Source: Anniella stebbinsi (taxonomy: Eukaryota > Chordata > Lepidosauria > Squamata > Anniellidae). From it: a stretch of 64,000 bases of DNA. Both the position numbers and the translations under genes were made by a program. The notes beneath the pieces were generated by a model. That model ran no database searches. It saw only the letters and a list, made by a program, of their open reading frames with translations, and was not told the DNA's origin. Where the stretch lies: positions 30,198,001 through 30,262,000 of the forward strand of contig JARDYH010000004.1 in NCBI GenBank assembly GCA_029215795.1, in the 5' to 3' direction. Each line of letters starts with the position of its first letter. Position 1 is the stretch's first letter. Below are positions 34,456-46,400 of this stretch, piece by piece.

Positions 34456-37400
34456 ATTTTTAGTAATAATTATAACCTAAGCTAACTATTAACGAACAAT
34501 TCTTTGTCCTTCTCACAGATCCGATACGGAGGAAGTCTCCCGCGAGGCGTTCAGCGAAGTGGTCGAAGAAGAACTGAGGTAGGCGGGGACCCTGAGCATG
34601 CGCAATAGGACGGTGGGGGGAGGGGTTCCCGCCTAAATCCTAGGCTAGCTAAGAAGTTTCCCGATGCGGGCTCGGCGCCGGCGCGAGCCCATATGTGTGA
34701 TGCACAGAGACCACGAAGAAGAACTGCACTGGCTGCCTGTTAGCTACCGAGCCACGTACAAGGTTATGCTATTATCCTATAAAGCCCTAAACAACTTGGG
34801 ATCAGGATACCTAGCAGACCACTTTCCCCTATATACACCCAGACAACATTTACGATATGCAGAGGAGGCCCTGCTCGTCATTCCAAGACAAACAGCATAT
34901 CGTCATGAAGAAACTCGACAGCAGGCCTTCTCTGTAGTAGCACCCACACTCTGGAAAACCTCCCCACGTGTGGTTCAGGAAGCGGAAAATGTAATATCCT
35001 TCAAACGCCTCCTGAAAATGTATCTTTTTAGACAAGCTTTCCCTGGACTGTAATTTATTCTGGGTTTATATGACATTTGTAAAGTTTTAAAGTTTAAATC
35101 TTGATTTTTGTATACTATGGTTTTAATTGAAAACCAGAAAACCTTGGCTGTTGGGCAGTGTAAATATGTAATAAAGAAATAAAGAAATTGCTACACTCCA
35201 AAGTAAAGGTAGAAAGTGCCAGCTGCTAGTGTGCGTGAGGTGTGGCATACAACAAAGGCCTACATTTATTCTTCATGTGAAACAGATATTCCCACCAAAT
35301 GCCAAGAGGGACAAACCCATCCCATTCAAACTGATCTTAAGCCCTTTTCAGGCATTCCTTTAGGGCAGAGGTGGCGAACTTTTTTCTGTCAAAAGCCACA
35401 TTTTCTCAAGACTAAACAGCTAGGGGCTGCTGGATGGGGACAGAGATGAAAGTGGATGGCGCCACCACCTTCGCTCTCCCCACAGCTGCCAGGGGAGTTA
35501 CAGATCACTGGCCAAGGGCAAGATGCCCCTTAGATTTAGAGGATAATGAATTGGGATGGGGGATCTTGGCCACAATCTATGTGCATTCAGTCAAATGTTT
35601 TCTTCATATGCTTATAGATCAACAGTGGGACACCCCCACCCCCGAATGAATGCCCGGAACAGCCTTTAGTGGAGTGGCAAACAATGGAGGTTTTGTATTT
35701 ATTTATTTATATTTATTTTCAATGTCGATATGTTACCCACTCTATAACAAAAAATTCTCAGGGCAGCTTGCAGAATAAAAACAAAGAAGTTAAAAACATT
35801 AAAAAGATAAAACAATAAAATTAAATGTGGTTCAGGATTAAAGCAAACTCCAAATTAAGATCAAAAACAGAAATTAACACAAAACAGAGTGGATAAAAAT
35901 CAATGATTTTTAAAAAAAGAATCAGATTTTTTAAAATTTAAATCTATTTTTTTTATTTAAATAGGATTTTTTTAATAAAATGTTTTTTGAGGAAAAATCT
36001 ATCTAAAAATAGTTTACTATTTAAGATACATTATAGTCCAAAGGTTATTCATCATGAAATAAGGATTAGTTTTTAATTATGTAGCATGATGCAATGTTTA
36101 CATTTTTTGGCAAATGAATTCCATTAATCCATTTCTGTAAGATTATTGGGCAATTTTTCTATCTAGAAGATATTATCACAGATGCTTGGCTTTACAGTTC
36201 TCAAAACTGCAAATTTGTGTCTGCAGAGATCACAATCCCATTGTTCCTTTGCAAATCTATGTACACAGAATCAATCCCTTACCTCTTAAGTGCTAAATTT
36301 CAAAAAAATCAATGAATACATTGTTGGGAGTGGAACAGATCTGCACAAGAAGCTAAGTGTGAGGAGGGAGGGGCAAGCAGTAAAAATGAAAGTGAAACCT
36401 TTTGAGCAGAATGAGTCATTGGTAACTCTGAGTTGCGTAAAATATGTATTCATTAAACAAAAAACCTACTGTTTACAAAAACAACGTTAAGGCTCCACAG
36501 TTTCCAACCAAGCACCAAAAAGCAGGGAAATTGGGAGTTAAGGCTCCCAAGCCTTAACGCCACATCCTCCCTAAGGAGGCAGAAAGTGCCAGTGAAATTC
36601 TCATTCTCCCAAAGCAGATAAACCATGAGGACAGGGTGGAGAATATGATATGCAGAGGTGACTGTGGGGTTGTGGAAAACTCATCACGAACAACTTAGAG
36701 CCACCTACTTCTCTTTTTTTGTTAAGGGCAGCCCTTCCCCAACCTGGTGCCCTCCAAAGGTGTTGGACTACAACTCCCATGGTCAGGAATGCTGGGACTT
36801 GTCATCTCAAACACCTGGAGGGCAACAAGTTGGGGAATGCTTTTCCATATCCTTATCAAATACAGGGTCTCAAACACATCTCTCAAACACATCTCGCATA
36901 TAGCAGCACGCTTGATAACAAAAGGGGAACCATTCATTACAGATCTAGAACCAGAGCATGTGCCAGGCATGTCCAACTTTTGGTCAATATCCTGCCCTTC
37001 AAAGAACCAATGTTTTTTTTCTTAAAAATGTATTTAAACAAAATATACTGTTCACTCCCCACAATCCCTCCACAATACATCATCTCATCAAAGCGACAGA
37101 GGAGCAGAAGAGGTTTAGTTTGGCTGTCTTGAACACCTTTCAGATGAGATTAGTTTGCAATCCTATACCTCTTGAGAGTAAGCCCTAGTGAATTCAGTGG
37201 CACTGGCTTCTGAGAAGACAAGTATAGGTGTCAACCTTCTCCAGCTTGGTGCTCTTCAGATGTGTTGCACTTTAACTCTCATGTTATGTGTTATGGGAAA
37301 GACAAAAATAATTTCATACTTAATTTTAAAATAATACTGATGCATGAAAGTATTAGGTGGTAGCTCTGCCTTTGATCTCACACTGCTGAACAAGTAAGAG

Positions 37401-40400
37401 AAATCCTTTATCTGATATTCAAGAAACAGACATCCTATGCCATGTGTTGAAAACTAATGTTGACGTCTGAAGGGCTATCTGGATTAGGTATTCAAGATTC
37501 ATTCATTGTTGTTTCATTTGGTTTATACAGTTTATTTAAAATGATGCAGCTCTTTTGTAGTTCTTTGATTGATCACATATCTTAATGTTGGAAAACATCA
37601 TACTTTAGTACAGATGTGGGCAGAAAATAGATCTATCCTGATGTTTTGGACATCAACTCGCGGCATTCCTGACAACTGCCCATGCTGATAGGGGCTTTTA
37701 CAAGTTGAATTCCAAAACATCTGGAGATCTACATTCTGCCTTCCCTTGTTCTTGAACAACATTTGCCAACCTGGTGCCTGTCAGATGTGTTGGGTTGCAA
37801 CTCTCAACATAAGGAGATGCTCTAAGAAATGAGAAGTAGCTGGTCCTAAGTTGTTCATCATCATTTCCCACAACCCCACAGTCACCTCTGCAGATCAAAT
37901 TGCATATCTAGATTTTTGAGATGACAAGTCCCAGCATTTCTGACCATGGGACATACTGGCTTGCAATGATGGGAGTTGTAGTCCAACACTTTTGGAGGGC
38001 ACCAGGTTGGGGAAGGGCTGCTCTAAACAAAAAAAGAGAAGTAGGTGGCCCTAAGTTGTTCGTGATCAGTTTTCCACAACCCCACAGTCACCTCTGCATA
38101 TCATATTCTCCATCCTGTCCTCATGGTTTATCTGCTTTGGGAGAAAGAGAATTTCACTTGCACTTTCTGCCTCCTTAGGGAGGATGTCGTGTTAAGGCTT
38201 GGGAGCCTTAACTCCCAATTTCCCTGCTTTTTGGTGCTTGGTTGGAAACTGTGGAGCCTTAACGTTGTTTTTGTAAACCGTAGGTTTTTTGTTTAATGAA
38301 TTTCATGGCTTTGTGTAACGGATGACTGCATATTATACAGTTGACAAGCAGCCAGCATCAGCTAGGATGTTACACCATTTTGACATCCAATATAAAATCA
38401 AAGCTAGTGATATGTGTTGCACCCACTTTTCAAAATAATAAATGAACCCCAGAAGTTATGCTCTCTCACTTGAAATCTGAGGGGTCTCATTTGAATTTTT
38501 CAATAGCCAATGTCCAGAAATAAAAGCTTTCTATGACTGACTCATGAAAAGAAGCATTTCATGTTTTGTGTCTGTATTTGGAGAGAACCTGAAAAAAAAA
38601 TCTACAGGACTAAAAACTCCCTGATTAATTCTGGAAGCACACAAGATGATACAGGAAAATATCCTAAATTATAATAAGTTACAGTTTACTATATTAATTA
38701 TTATAGCTCATTTTATGCTACATGCTTTTTCTTCCTGTTTGCATCTGAAAGTAGCAGTTTGTGATCAAGTTTGTGGTCAAATTTCAAGCCTGCATGGGCT
38801 GCATTTCCATCCATAGATATTTACTTAAAAGACCCATTGAATTTCCTTGGTTCTTTAAAAGCAACGTATTTGCTTTTAGATTTGCCACTTTCAGCACTCT
38901 GCGCGTGCTATGTATGCCTGCTCCGTTTACCCTATTGTTCCCTGCAAGGCCCAGCCAGGAGAGGTCAGTAAATTAAACCAAGGGATGAAGGATGGGATTC
39001 CATCAAGTTCAGCTGAAAGCATTTGCTGTAGGACATGGACCTAACAGGAATGGTGAGGCCAGGTTTCTGGCAGACCCATTTAAGCAACTTTATGGCCTGA
39101 TAGTTCTCTGTTCGGTAGCCTGCAGAAGCCTCATAAAACAATGGGCATATGAACACTGTTATTATGGTCTGCCACTTTGTCTTTAGTAGTCTGAGGTCCA
39201 GACCTCTTCAGAAGGGGGAATAGTGTCATGTTATGGGGTGACCACATGGAAAGGAGGACAAGCCATCCAAAATGGTGGCCAGCACAACTTCTTGTGATAC
39301 TAAATTCTATAGTTAAGCAGAACTGTACACAGCATTCTAAGTGTGGTCACACCATAGATTTGTATAAAGGCAGTATGAGACTGGCAGTTTTATTCTCAAT
39401 TACTTTTCTTATAATGCCTAACATGGAGTTTGCTGTCTTTACAGCTGTCACACACTGGGTAGACATTTTCACTGAGCTGTCAACCACATTCCCAAGTTTT
39501 TTTTCCTTGTTTAGTCACTGCAGGCTCAGATCCCATCAGTGTATATGTGATGTTGGGATGCTTTGCTCCAGTGTGCATCACTTTACAAATGCTTATGTAG
39601 AACTGTTGTTGCCATTTTGATGCCCGTTTTCCCACTATGGAGAGATTCTTTTGGAGCTCTTGGTAATCTCACTTCATTTTAAAAAGCCTAAATATTTTGA
39701 GGTCAGCAGCAAATTTAGCCATCTCACTGCTCACTCCTATATGCATGTTGTGAAGAATAGGGAGGCAGATTCTCCCTTTCTCATAATATTAGAATGAGGG
39801 TGGAAGTGAGCAGTGACGTAGCCACATTTGGTGATGATACCAAATTATTTAGTCTTGTTAAAACAATGGAGGATTGTGAGGAGCTCCATAAAGATCTCTG
39901 CATACCGAGAGAATGGCCATGAAAAGGGCAAATGCTGTTCAATGTAAGCAAGTGTAAAGTGATGCACATTGGGGGATCACAATTTCACATATACACTAAC
40001 AGGATCTGAGCTAATTAGCAGTGACTGACCAAGAAAGAGTTTGGAGCAGGGGAGGTGGACAGCTTGATGAAAATGTTGATCCGGCTGCTGTGAAAAGGCA
40101 ACCTCCGTGTAAGGCGTAATTAGGAAAAGAATCCTAATTCTTGAACACTAATATGAAAAATAGTGGGTTCTCTGATTTGCACTTGATGTATGTGGATTCT
40201 TTAATCTTACTATAGTAAAAATGACATATTTCAGTATTAGATTCATGACTGTATTAGCAGTAAGTTAGTTGGGAAACAAATGTATTAGGAAGTGTGAAAA
40301 GTGAGTGTATTGCATCATTTGTGACAGACTTCACACGTAGTTTATGATATATATAGTAAGTAAAGAACAAACCCAAGGATGCCTTTCTGTGTGTATATAT

Positions 40401-43400
40401 GAAAGAGGCAGGCACACAGACATAGACAGACAGTGGGCCAGGCCTAAATTTCCAGCCTAACCTATCTTACAGGGTTGTTGTGAGGGTAAAAGTAGCACAT
40501 GCCATACACCCAAACATTACCAAACATCTGTTTTATATTTCTGTGAAAGTGAGCAGCAGAAGAAACTCACTAGATGGTTTTTGGCCAGTCATAGACTCTT
40601 AGCCTAACCTACCTCATGGGTTTTTGTGGGGGGAGATATGGCACTTGAAAGAATGATCAGTCTAGGGCTTTCCCCTTCCTCCTTACTAGAGAAGCTTCTT
40701 TGCAACTGATCAACTAAATGGAGTCTGAACATCCTCTTATATCACTACATCTGACCCAGTACCAAGAATAGAAATATTGCTCAATTTAGTTTTAATCTAT
40801 CCAAGTTTGGATTTTTATTTTTTTGCTCTAAAAATAGCCTGTGGTCAATGAATCCTATATTAAGCCTGTCAAAGATGTTGGTACTGGAGATAACAATACA
40901 CAATAGTTTTGTTTAACCTGATCAAAAAATATTAGAAAAGCTAAGAGAATTCAGAATGTCACTGACTCTTCTGCCCTACAGGGTTGTTGTGCTGATAAAA
41001 TGGAGGAGGATTGTGTAAGTCATCTTAGGTTCCTTGCAAGAGGAAAAAAAGGCAGGATATAAATGTAACACTAATATATGTATTACTACTTCTACTAATT
41101 ATTATTATTATTATTAATTATAATAACAATGAAGGAATAATTCTTTAAAAATCAAATACATGGATTTTTTTAAAAAAAAGAAAAAAGAAAAAGAGGGGGG
41201 AGCTTAACCCCTTCTCTTACGAAAAGCCTTGGTCCCTAAATATACACAGAGCTCTCAAAGAGAAGTACAACCAAATCCACACACCCCTTCAAGCTAGTGC
41301 GTGGAGAATGAGACTCATTGCACTCAGTGGAACTAACTTCTGAGTAGACATGCCTTGGATTGAATTGATATGAAAATTAATGATCAGCAGCCATAATCAA
41401 ATGAACATACACACATGCAAAGCATGCAAGCAAGTTATTAATTGTAGAGGTATAGTGCTGTAAAGGAGAGGGAATTCTCACTCACATCTCTCCCTCTCAG
41501 CCTTCCAAGGTTCCAGACTGTTTTTTAAAAAATAAAGACTACAATCTTCTACACACTTACCTGGGAGTAAGACCATTGCATTCAGTCAATGGAACTTACT
41601 TCTGAGAAGAGACTACAGCACTGTCTTTGCTAGAGGAAGCAGCCATTGTAGCTGACGCAGGAGGGAGGGGGGGGAGAGATTCTACTGAAAGTGTGCCATA
41701 ATCAAAATGGCCACCAGATTTCTTAAAGAGGCACAGTTTAAATTTAATAAAATCCACTTAAGCGAATTTTTTAAAAAGAAAAGCAGTTCCACCTACACTA
41801 GAACGGGAGGAAGTAGACCCTGCCATTGGATTAATGAATAAGGCTCCCTGAAGGTAAGGACAGCTGCGCAAAAATAGTCGCAACCCCTGAGTTCAATTTT
41901 CAGTTTCGGATTCAGGGGATTCTTTAATCTTTTTACTTTAAACTACTCTCCTTCCCTCAGTCTTTCACCAATCTTCTTGAAATTTTCAGGTAATGTAAAA
42001 CAAACATTTCTTTCTCGCACCTGCAAATTTCAGGGAGATTAGTGAAACATTTTCGATTTTATTGCTGTTAGAATGACCCCTCCCCAATTATCACTTTAAC
42101 ATGGTGGAACGTGTTTTTTACTGACGGCCCTTAACAAGGGAGGCACTGCCGTGCCTCCCTTAATTAAGCTTATAGCGAGGAAGAGTGCTCTTTGGGGGGG
42201 GAAGTCACATGATTAAATCGAGTCTTTCTGAGTAGTGATTAAAATCGTGATTTAAATCAAATCCACCCTGAGTCACAAAACAACAGACACTCCCACCCGC
42301 AAAACTGTTGTGTGGGTGTTTCTACCAGAGCAGATTTCTACTCATTGTTAAATACAAAACTACCCCTGCTGCAAACAATGCATGGAAAAACTGGCTCCTG
42401 CGCAAGTCAGAGCAAATGGTAGGCAACGCTCTCACAGCAAGAATTTCCTAGGACTAGTCCCCTCAAGATGATGGCAGTACATGATGTTGACATGAGGTAT
42501 GGAATGTACTTACATTGAGTCGGTCGAAGAGGTCATCTTCAGGCTGCTTATTCTCCATGAATAGCTGCAGATTCTTAAAAACCTGCAAAGCAAGTGCAGG
42601 AGAAAGAAACAAGAATAAAACATGGAAACTGGATGATATACTGGCTTGATAGAGGCCCAAATGCTCCTTATTCATTCACATGATCCCATATGAACCTATT
42701 GCTTAACAGTCACTATGCTCTACTGGCCTTCCAGATGTGTGTTGGTACATAGAAGCATGCTGGCCGTTACTCATTGTTGGTGAAAAAGGAAACACATTTT
42801 CCAGATTCACAATGGAATCCAAGAGGCAATTGAAAAGGTTTAACTCATGAGAATAAGTTAAAGTAATTGGAGCTTTTTAGCTTAGAAAGCAAAATAAATA
42901 AATAGAGGGTACTGGTGGGTGGGGAGAAGCAGCATGATAAGGAATTATAAAACCATGACTTCTGCATACAGAGTGAAGAAAGAGAGAACTGAAGATAGTT
43001 GTTGATAGACCTAAAATATATTATAGCTAAATGGAACCTCCACGCTCAGTGGCAGTACGTCTTTGAATGTTAGATGAAGAGGACAAAGAAGAGGGTTAGG
43101 GCTATTGACTTCACAACTGCTTGAGGGCTTCCCAGAGGCAAAATGCTGGTCATTCATTGTTGGATCCTGTATGCTGGAGTAGATTGACCACTGGTCTTAT
43201 GTTTAAATGAGTTCTTTACATATCCACAGATCACATCAAAAGAGCCCCAGAAGGTGGAAGAAGTTCACAGAATAAAGCAACTCAAATCTGGAGACCTCTC
43301 AAACTCCACCGCCATCTCCTTTAAATGATACAGCACAAAAGAGCCTTACCCTCTTCTCGACAGGGACTTTGTTATAGTATCGTATGGAGTCTTTCCCAGG

Positions 43401-46400
43401 GAAGTCAAACTCTACCACATATTCCTGGCCATCCAATTCCGGATGCAAATTAATATGCTCCACACGGAGGGAGCAGCAGCCCACTGTGTCAGCCGTCTCC
43501 CCTTCCTCTTTCTCATTACCAGCTCTCAGAGCGAGCTACAGATAGGAAACAGCAAAGGAGAACAGAGAGGCATCGCAAACAGCAATCTAAACAGGCAGAA
43601 ACATTTCTAAAGACACTTGTTTCCTAGCAAGAAGCTCCTTCAGGGTTGTCTGAGCTAATAAACTCTTTAAAATTCCAAAGCTGAGATTCAAGATGTCCTA
43701 AAGTAAAGGATTACACTAAGCTTTGTCTCTACCAAAAACCACATTCTCAGTTTGTTTAGCTGACTTGGGCTCATTTGTGTGCCCTCCAGGTGCCTTGACG
43801 AACTAACATGGAACACAAACTCACAGGTAAGGCAAGTGCAGCCTAGGATGGCTGACACTGCTGCTTTAAGCTCTGCTCCATTTCTCATTCTTTGACTCCC
43901 GAAAAGTTGCTGTACAACAGCCTTCCCCAACCTGATGCCCTCCAGATGTGTCAGACCACAACATCACCTATCTTGTCAGCCTGTCCAATATTGGCTGGGC
44001 GATGATGAGAGTTGCAGTCCAGCACATCTAGAGGGGCACCAAGTTGGGGAAGGATGCTTGATATATTCTGCCAACTTCTGGTGCCAGATCTTAATGACAC
44101 TGCTAGGGTTTCATCAGGCTTACGCTCAGCAGCTCTGCCTATTTACTCAAAAAGGAAGAAAACGGAAAAACAACAGATCCTTACTTTGTCAATGAAGTAT
44201 AATGCAACAGCCCTCTGCCGCACTTTCATCTCTTTGGATTTCCAGTCTTCTCGATATTGATTTCGAATCCTATCCACACATTTCTTCAATCTCCGAGCCG
44301 TCTCGTATTTCTGCCAATCCTTTTCACCCTACAGAGGTAGTTACAAGAAGCGACATGAGGGCTTGCTCTGAAGTATGAGGGCTCCAGTCTGGAGATGGGG
44401 CCACCGAAAATAGTATTTTTCAAGGCTCCCTCATTGTCATGATAAATCTATTTGGCTCTCAACTGTCACTCTCTATTTCAGGAATGCATGGTTAAAGAAT
44501 GGCATTTAAGATATACCAAAGCTAGTAGCAGAGTCAAAAAAGAACAGAGTACACTTGGGCAATACATTCTTCCCTACTACAAACTGGGCACGACAGAAGT
44601 AGCTTCCGTGTCTTCATACAAATCATCACCTTGATTCTAGAGCTGGGGTTCAACATGATGTATTTAATCGACCCTTGGATGTTCTCCGTCCATGACACCA
44701 ACCAGGTCACCTTGTTATCGTGCCGGACTTCTTTCCATTTATGTCCAGCGGGAGGTGGAGGGACTTTAGAATCCCTGGTGCAGGGAAAGATCAAGAACAC
44801 AGAAAATGTTTCAAAACAGAAAAACTACAGAAAAAAAGGGAAAATACCAGCAAAGCACAAGTAACAAATCATTTCTTCAGTCTGGTTCAGGCAATGCAAG
44901 CTGGCACCAAAATCCAAAATGAACTGCTTAGATTTGCCAGCTATTTCTAGGCCTCAAGGCTGACATGTAGTCAATCTGAAAGTGTAAATCTTTGCTTTGG
45001 TTTTTCAAGGGTTCTGATTAGGTATGTGTAAATTGCAAATTTGAAAGTAATCCAAGTCTTTTTTTACTTATAAAAGGAACCCCTCTTAAGAGTAAAAAGC
45101 AGGCTTGTAAAAAGTAGAGGCTAGTGATGAAGCAGGGCTAGATGAGCCATGGATCACTCTTTGCCTCCTCTACCAGCTTGTTCAGCCTCCATGCTGGCTG
45201 TGGATGAAGTCAAACCCCTTCCTCTGTGGTCATCATGGAAGCCAAGCGAGCTGATTTTTGAAAACAGCAGGGTCAAGGTATGTCAAAAAGCCAGGTTCCC
45301 AACCTTTACCCTGACCCCAATGCCACTTTTTTAGAAATCATTTTTTGAACGCTCATCTGCCTGCACAGCTCACATCTTACCTTGCTCTATGTCAACCACC
45401 ATCCAACCCAATCTTTCCTGGACTTTCTTAAGTGTGTGTGTGTGTGTGTGTTGCTCTGAGCTTTCTGAACTATAACAACCACCACCTACTACTATTTACA
45501 GATTAAAAATTAATCCAGACATTTGCATTTTGCTAGCTCACAGTGCATTAAAAAAAAGTGACAAACTAATGATGTATTTTATTAGCTTACGAATTGTTGT
45601 TAACTGCTAAGACAGCTTCAGCTATTCGGCGGTACTGAAATGAAATGATGATGTGACAGGATTTTGTAAATTTCTGTCTGAAGTTCACCTTTGGCACATA
45701 TGATAATATGTGTTGGCTTTCAAACTCCTGTACTGCCCTCATGTTAAAGGAATGTCCACTAGCAGAAGGCTTGGAAAGAAATGACAAACTCTACTTGACT
45801 GAGAGGTTATCCGGGGTGAACGGCTTGAACACAGTTGCTATGCATTATAAGCAGAACCCTCTCCTAGCTGGTGTATGTGAGAAATCTTCCATGCTCACTT
45901 GCTACAATTGATGATGATGTCTTCTGGCATTATCCGTCTCTTCAGCATGCCCATTTTGGGATGGTTGCCACGCCCTCTGAAGAGACCCGGAGGCTCAATC
46001 TTAAAGTTGGCAATTCTTTCCTTGTGATTATCCATGACGCAAAAACCATATTCTTTTAATAACCGCTCATTCTCCTCTTTTATTTTCTAGAAGGACACAC
46101 ACACACAGAGGAAAAATTACGGCGTGCCCAAAGCCGCTATATAAATTATTCAGAATCAAAATTACAATAAAATTAATTAGCTCCATTCAAGTTGTGCTCA
46201 GAGACCTCTGCAGTAAGAGGGATTTTACAAGTACCGCAAGTACACTGCAAGAAAGCAGCTGTGGTCCCAAGAGTCTTGGGCCCACACACTGGCCTTGAAA
46301 CACCCTCAGCATGATTATTTGTGACTTCTGTGTCCACAGCATTTTCATCCATGTTTGGAGACTAACAGTAAAATCTTATACATGCTATGCAGAACCAAGT

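Larger units (their letters stand above)
29155..34725 (-). mobile_element. Full-length DIRS-like retrotransposon, element B (gag and RT broken)
   Basis: Same order and frame relations as element A, on the same strand, joined to it at 29154/29155 with a single core between them. Its 3' arm is 29155-29192 and its 5' arm 34688-34725, ending GAAGAAGAAC directly against L2-like DNA. It is clearly diverged from A at protein level throughout, so it is a separate copy rather than a recent local duplication. The leader contains a long AT microsatellite (34421-34453). Confidence 0.88.
35878..42281. mobile_element. 6.4-kb terminal-inverted-repeat element, probable hAT-like
   Basis: Left end (35886 on) AGAGTGGATAAAAATCAATG followed by TTTAAA-rich sequence. 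Right end, reverse-complemented from 42273, ACTCAGGGTGGATTTGATTT then AAATCACGATTTTAATCAC. The octamer CACAAAAC flanks both ends (35878-35885 and 42274-42281). An exact 8-bp duplication fits a hAT-type insertion; the ends are only roughly inverted repeats. The interior holds a long inverted repeat (36449-38302), CR1 fragments and SINE pieces. No transposase frame is recognised, so it is non-autonomous or decayed. Confidence 0.6.
22337..42513 (-). other. TOP1: 20.2-kb TOP1 intron filled with transposons
   Basis: It lies between two short coding exons with good splice sites (donor GTAAGT at 42513 reading down, acceptor CTCCAG at 22337). It holds an L2-like tail (22590-22901), the DIRS array (22902-34725), an L2 3' coding fragment (34726-35190), more LINE tail, and the 6.4-kb TIR element (35886-42273). 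These account for nearly all of it, so the intron's size is largely explained by insertions. Confidence 0.85.

Noticed and set aside
22902..34725. LTR retrotransposon or endogenous retrovirus
   Set aside because: No direct LTRs, no protease, no DDE integrase, no primer-binding site or envelope; a tyrosine recombinase and inverted termini are present instead.
39228..39620. 130-codon plus-strand frame inside the 6.4-kb element as its transposase
   Set aside because: It overlaps a CR1-like LINE fragment in antisense and shows no hAT transposase motif.
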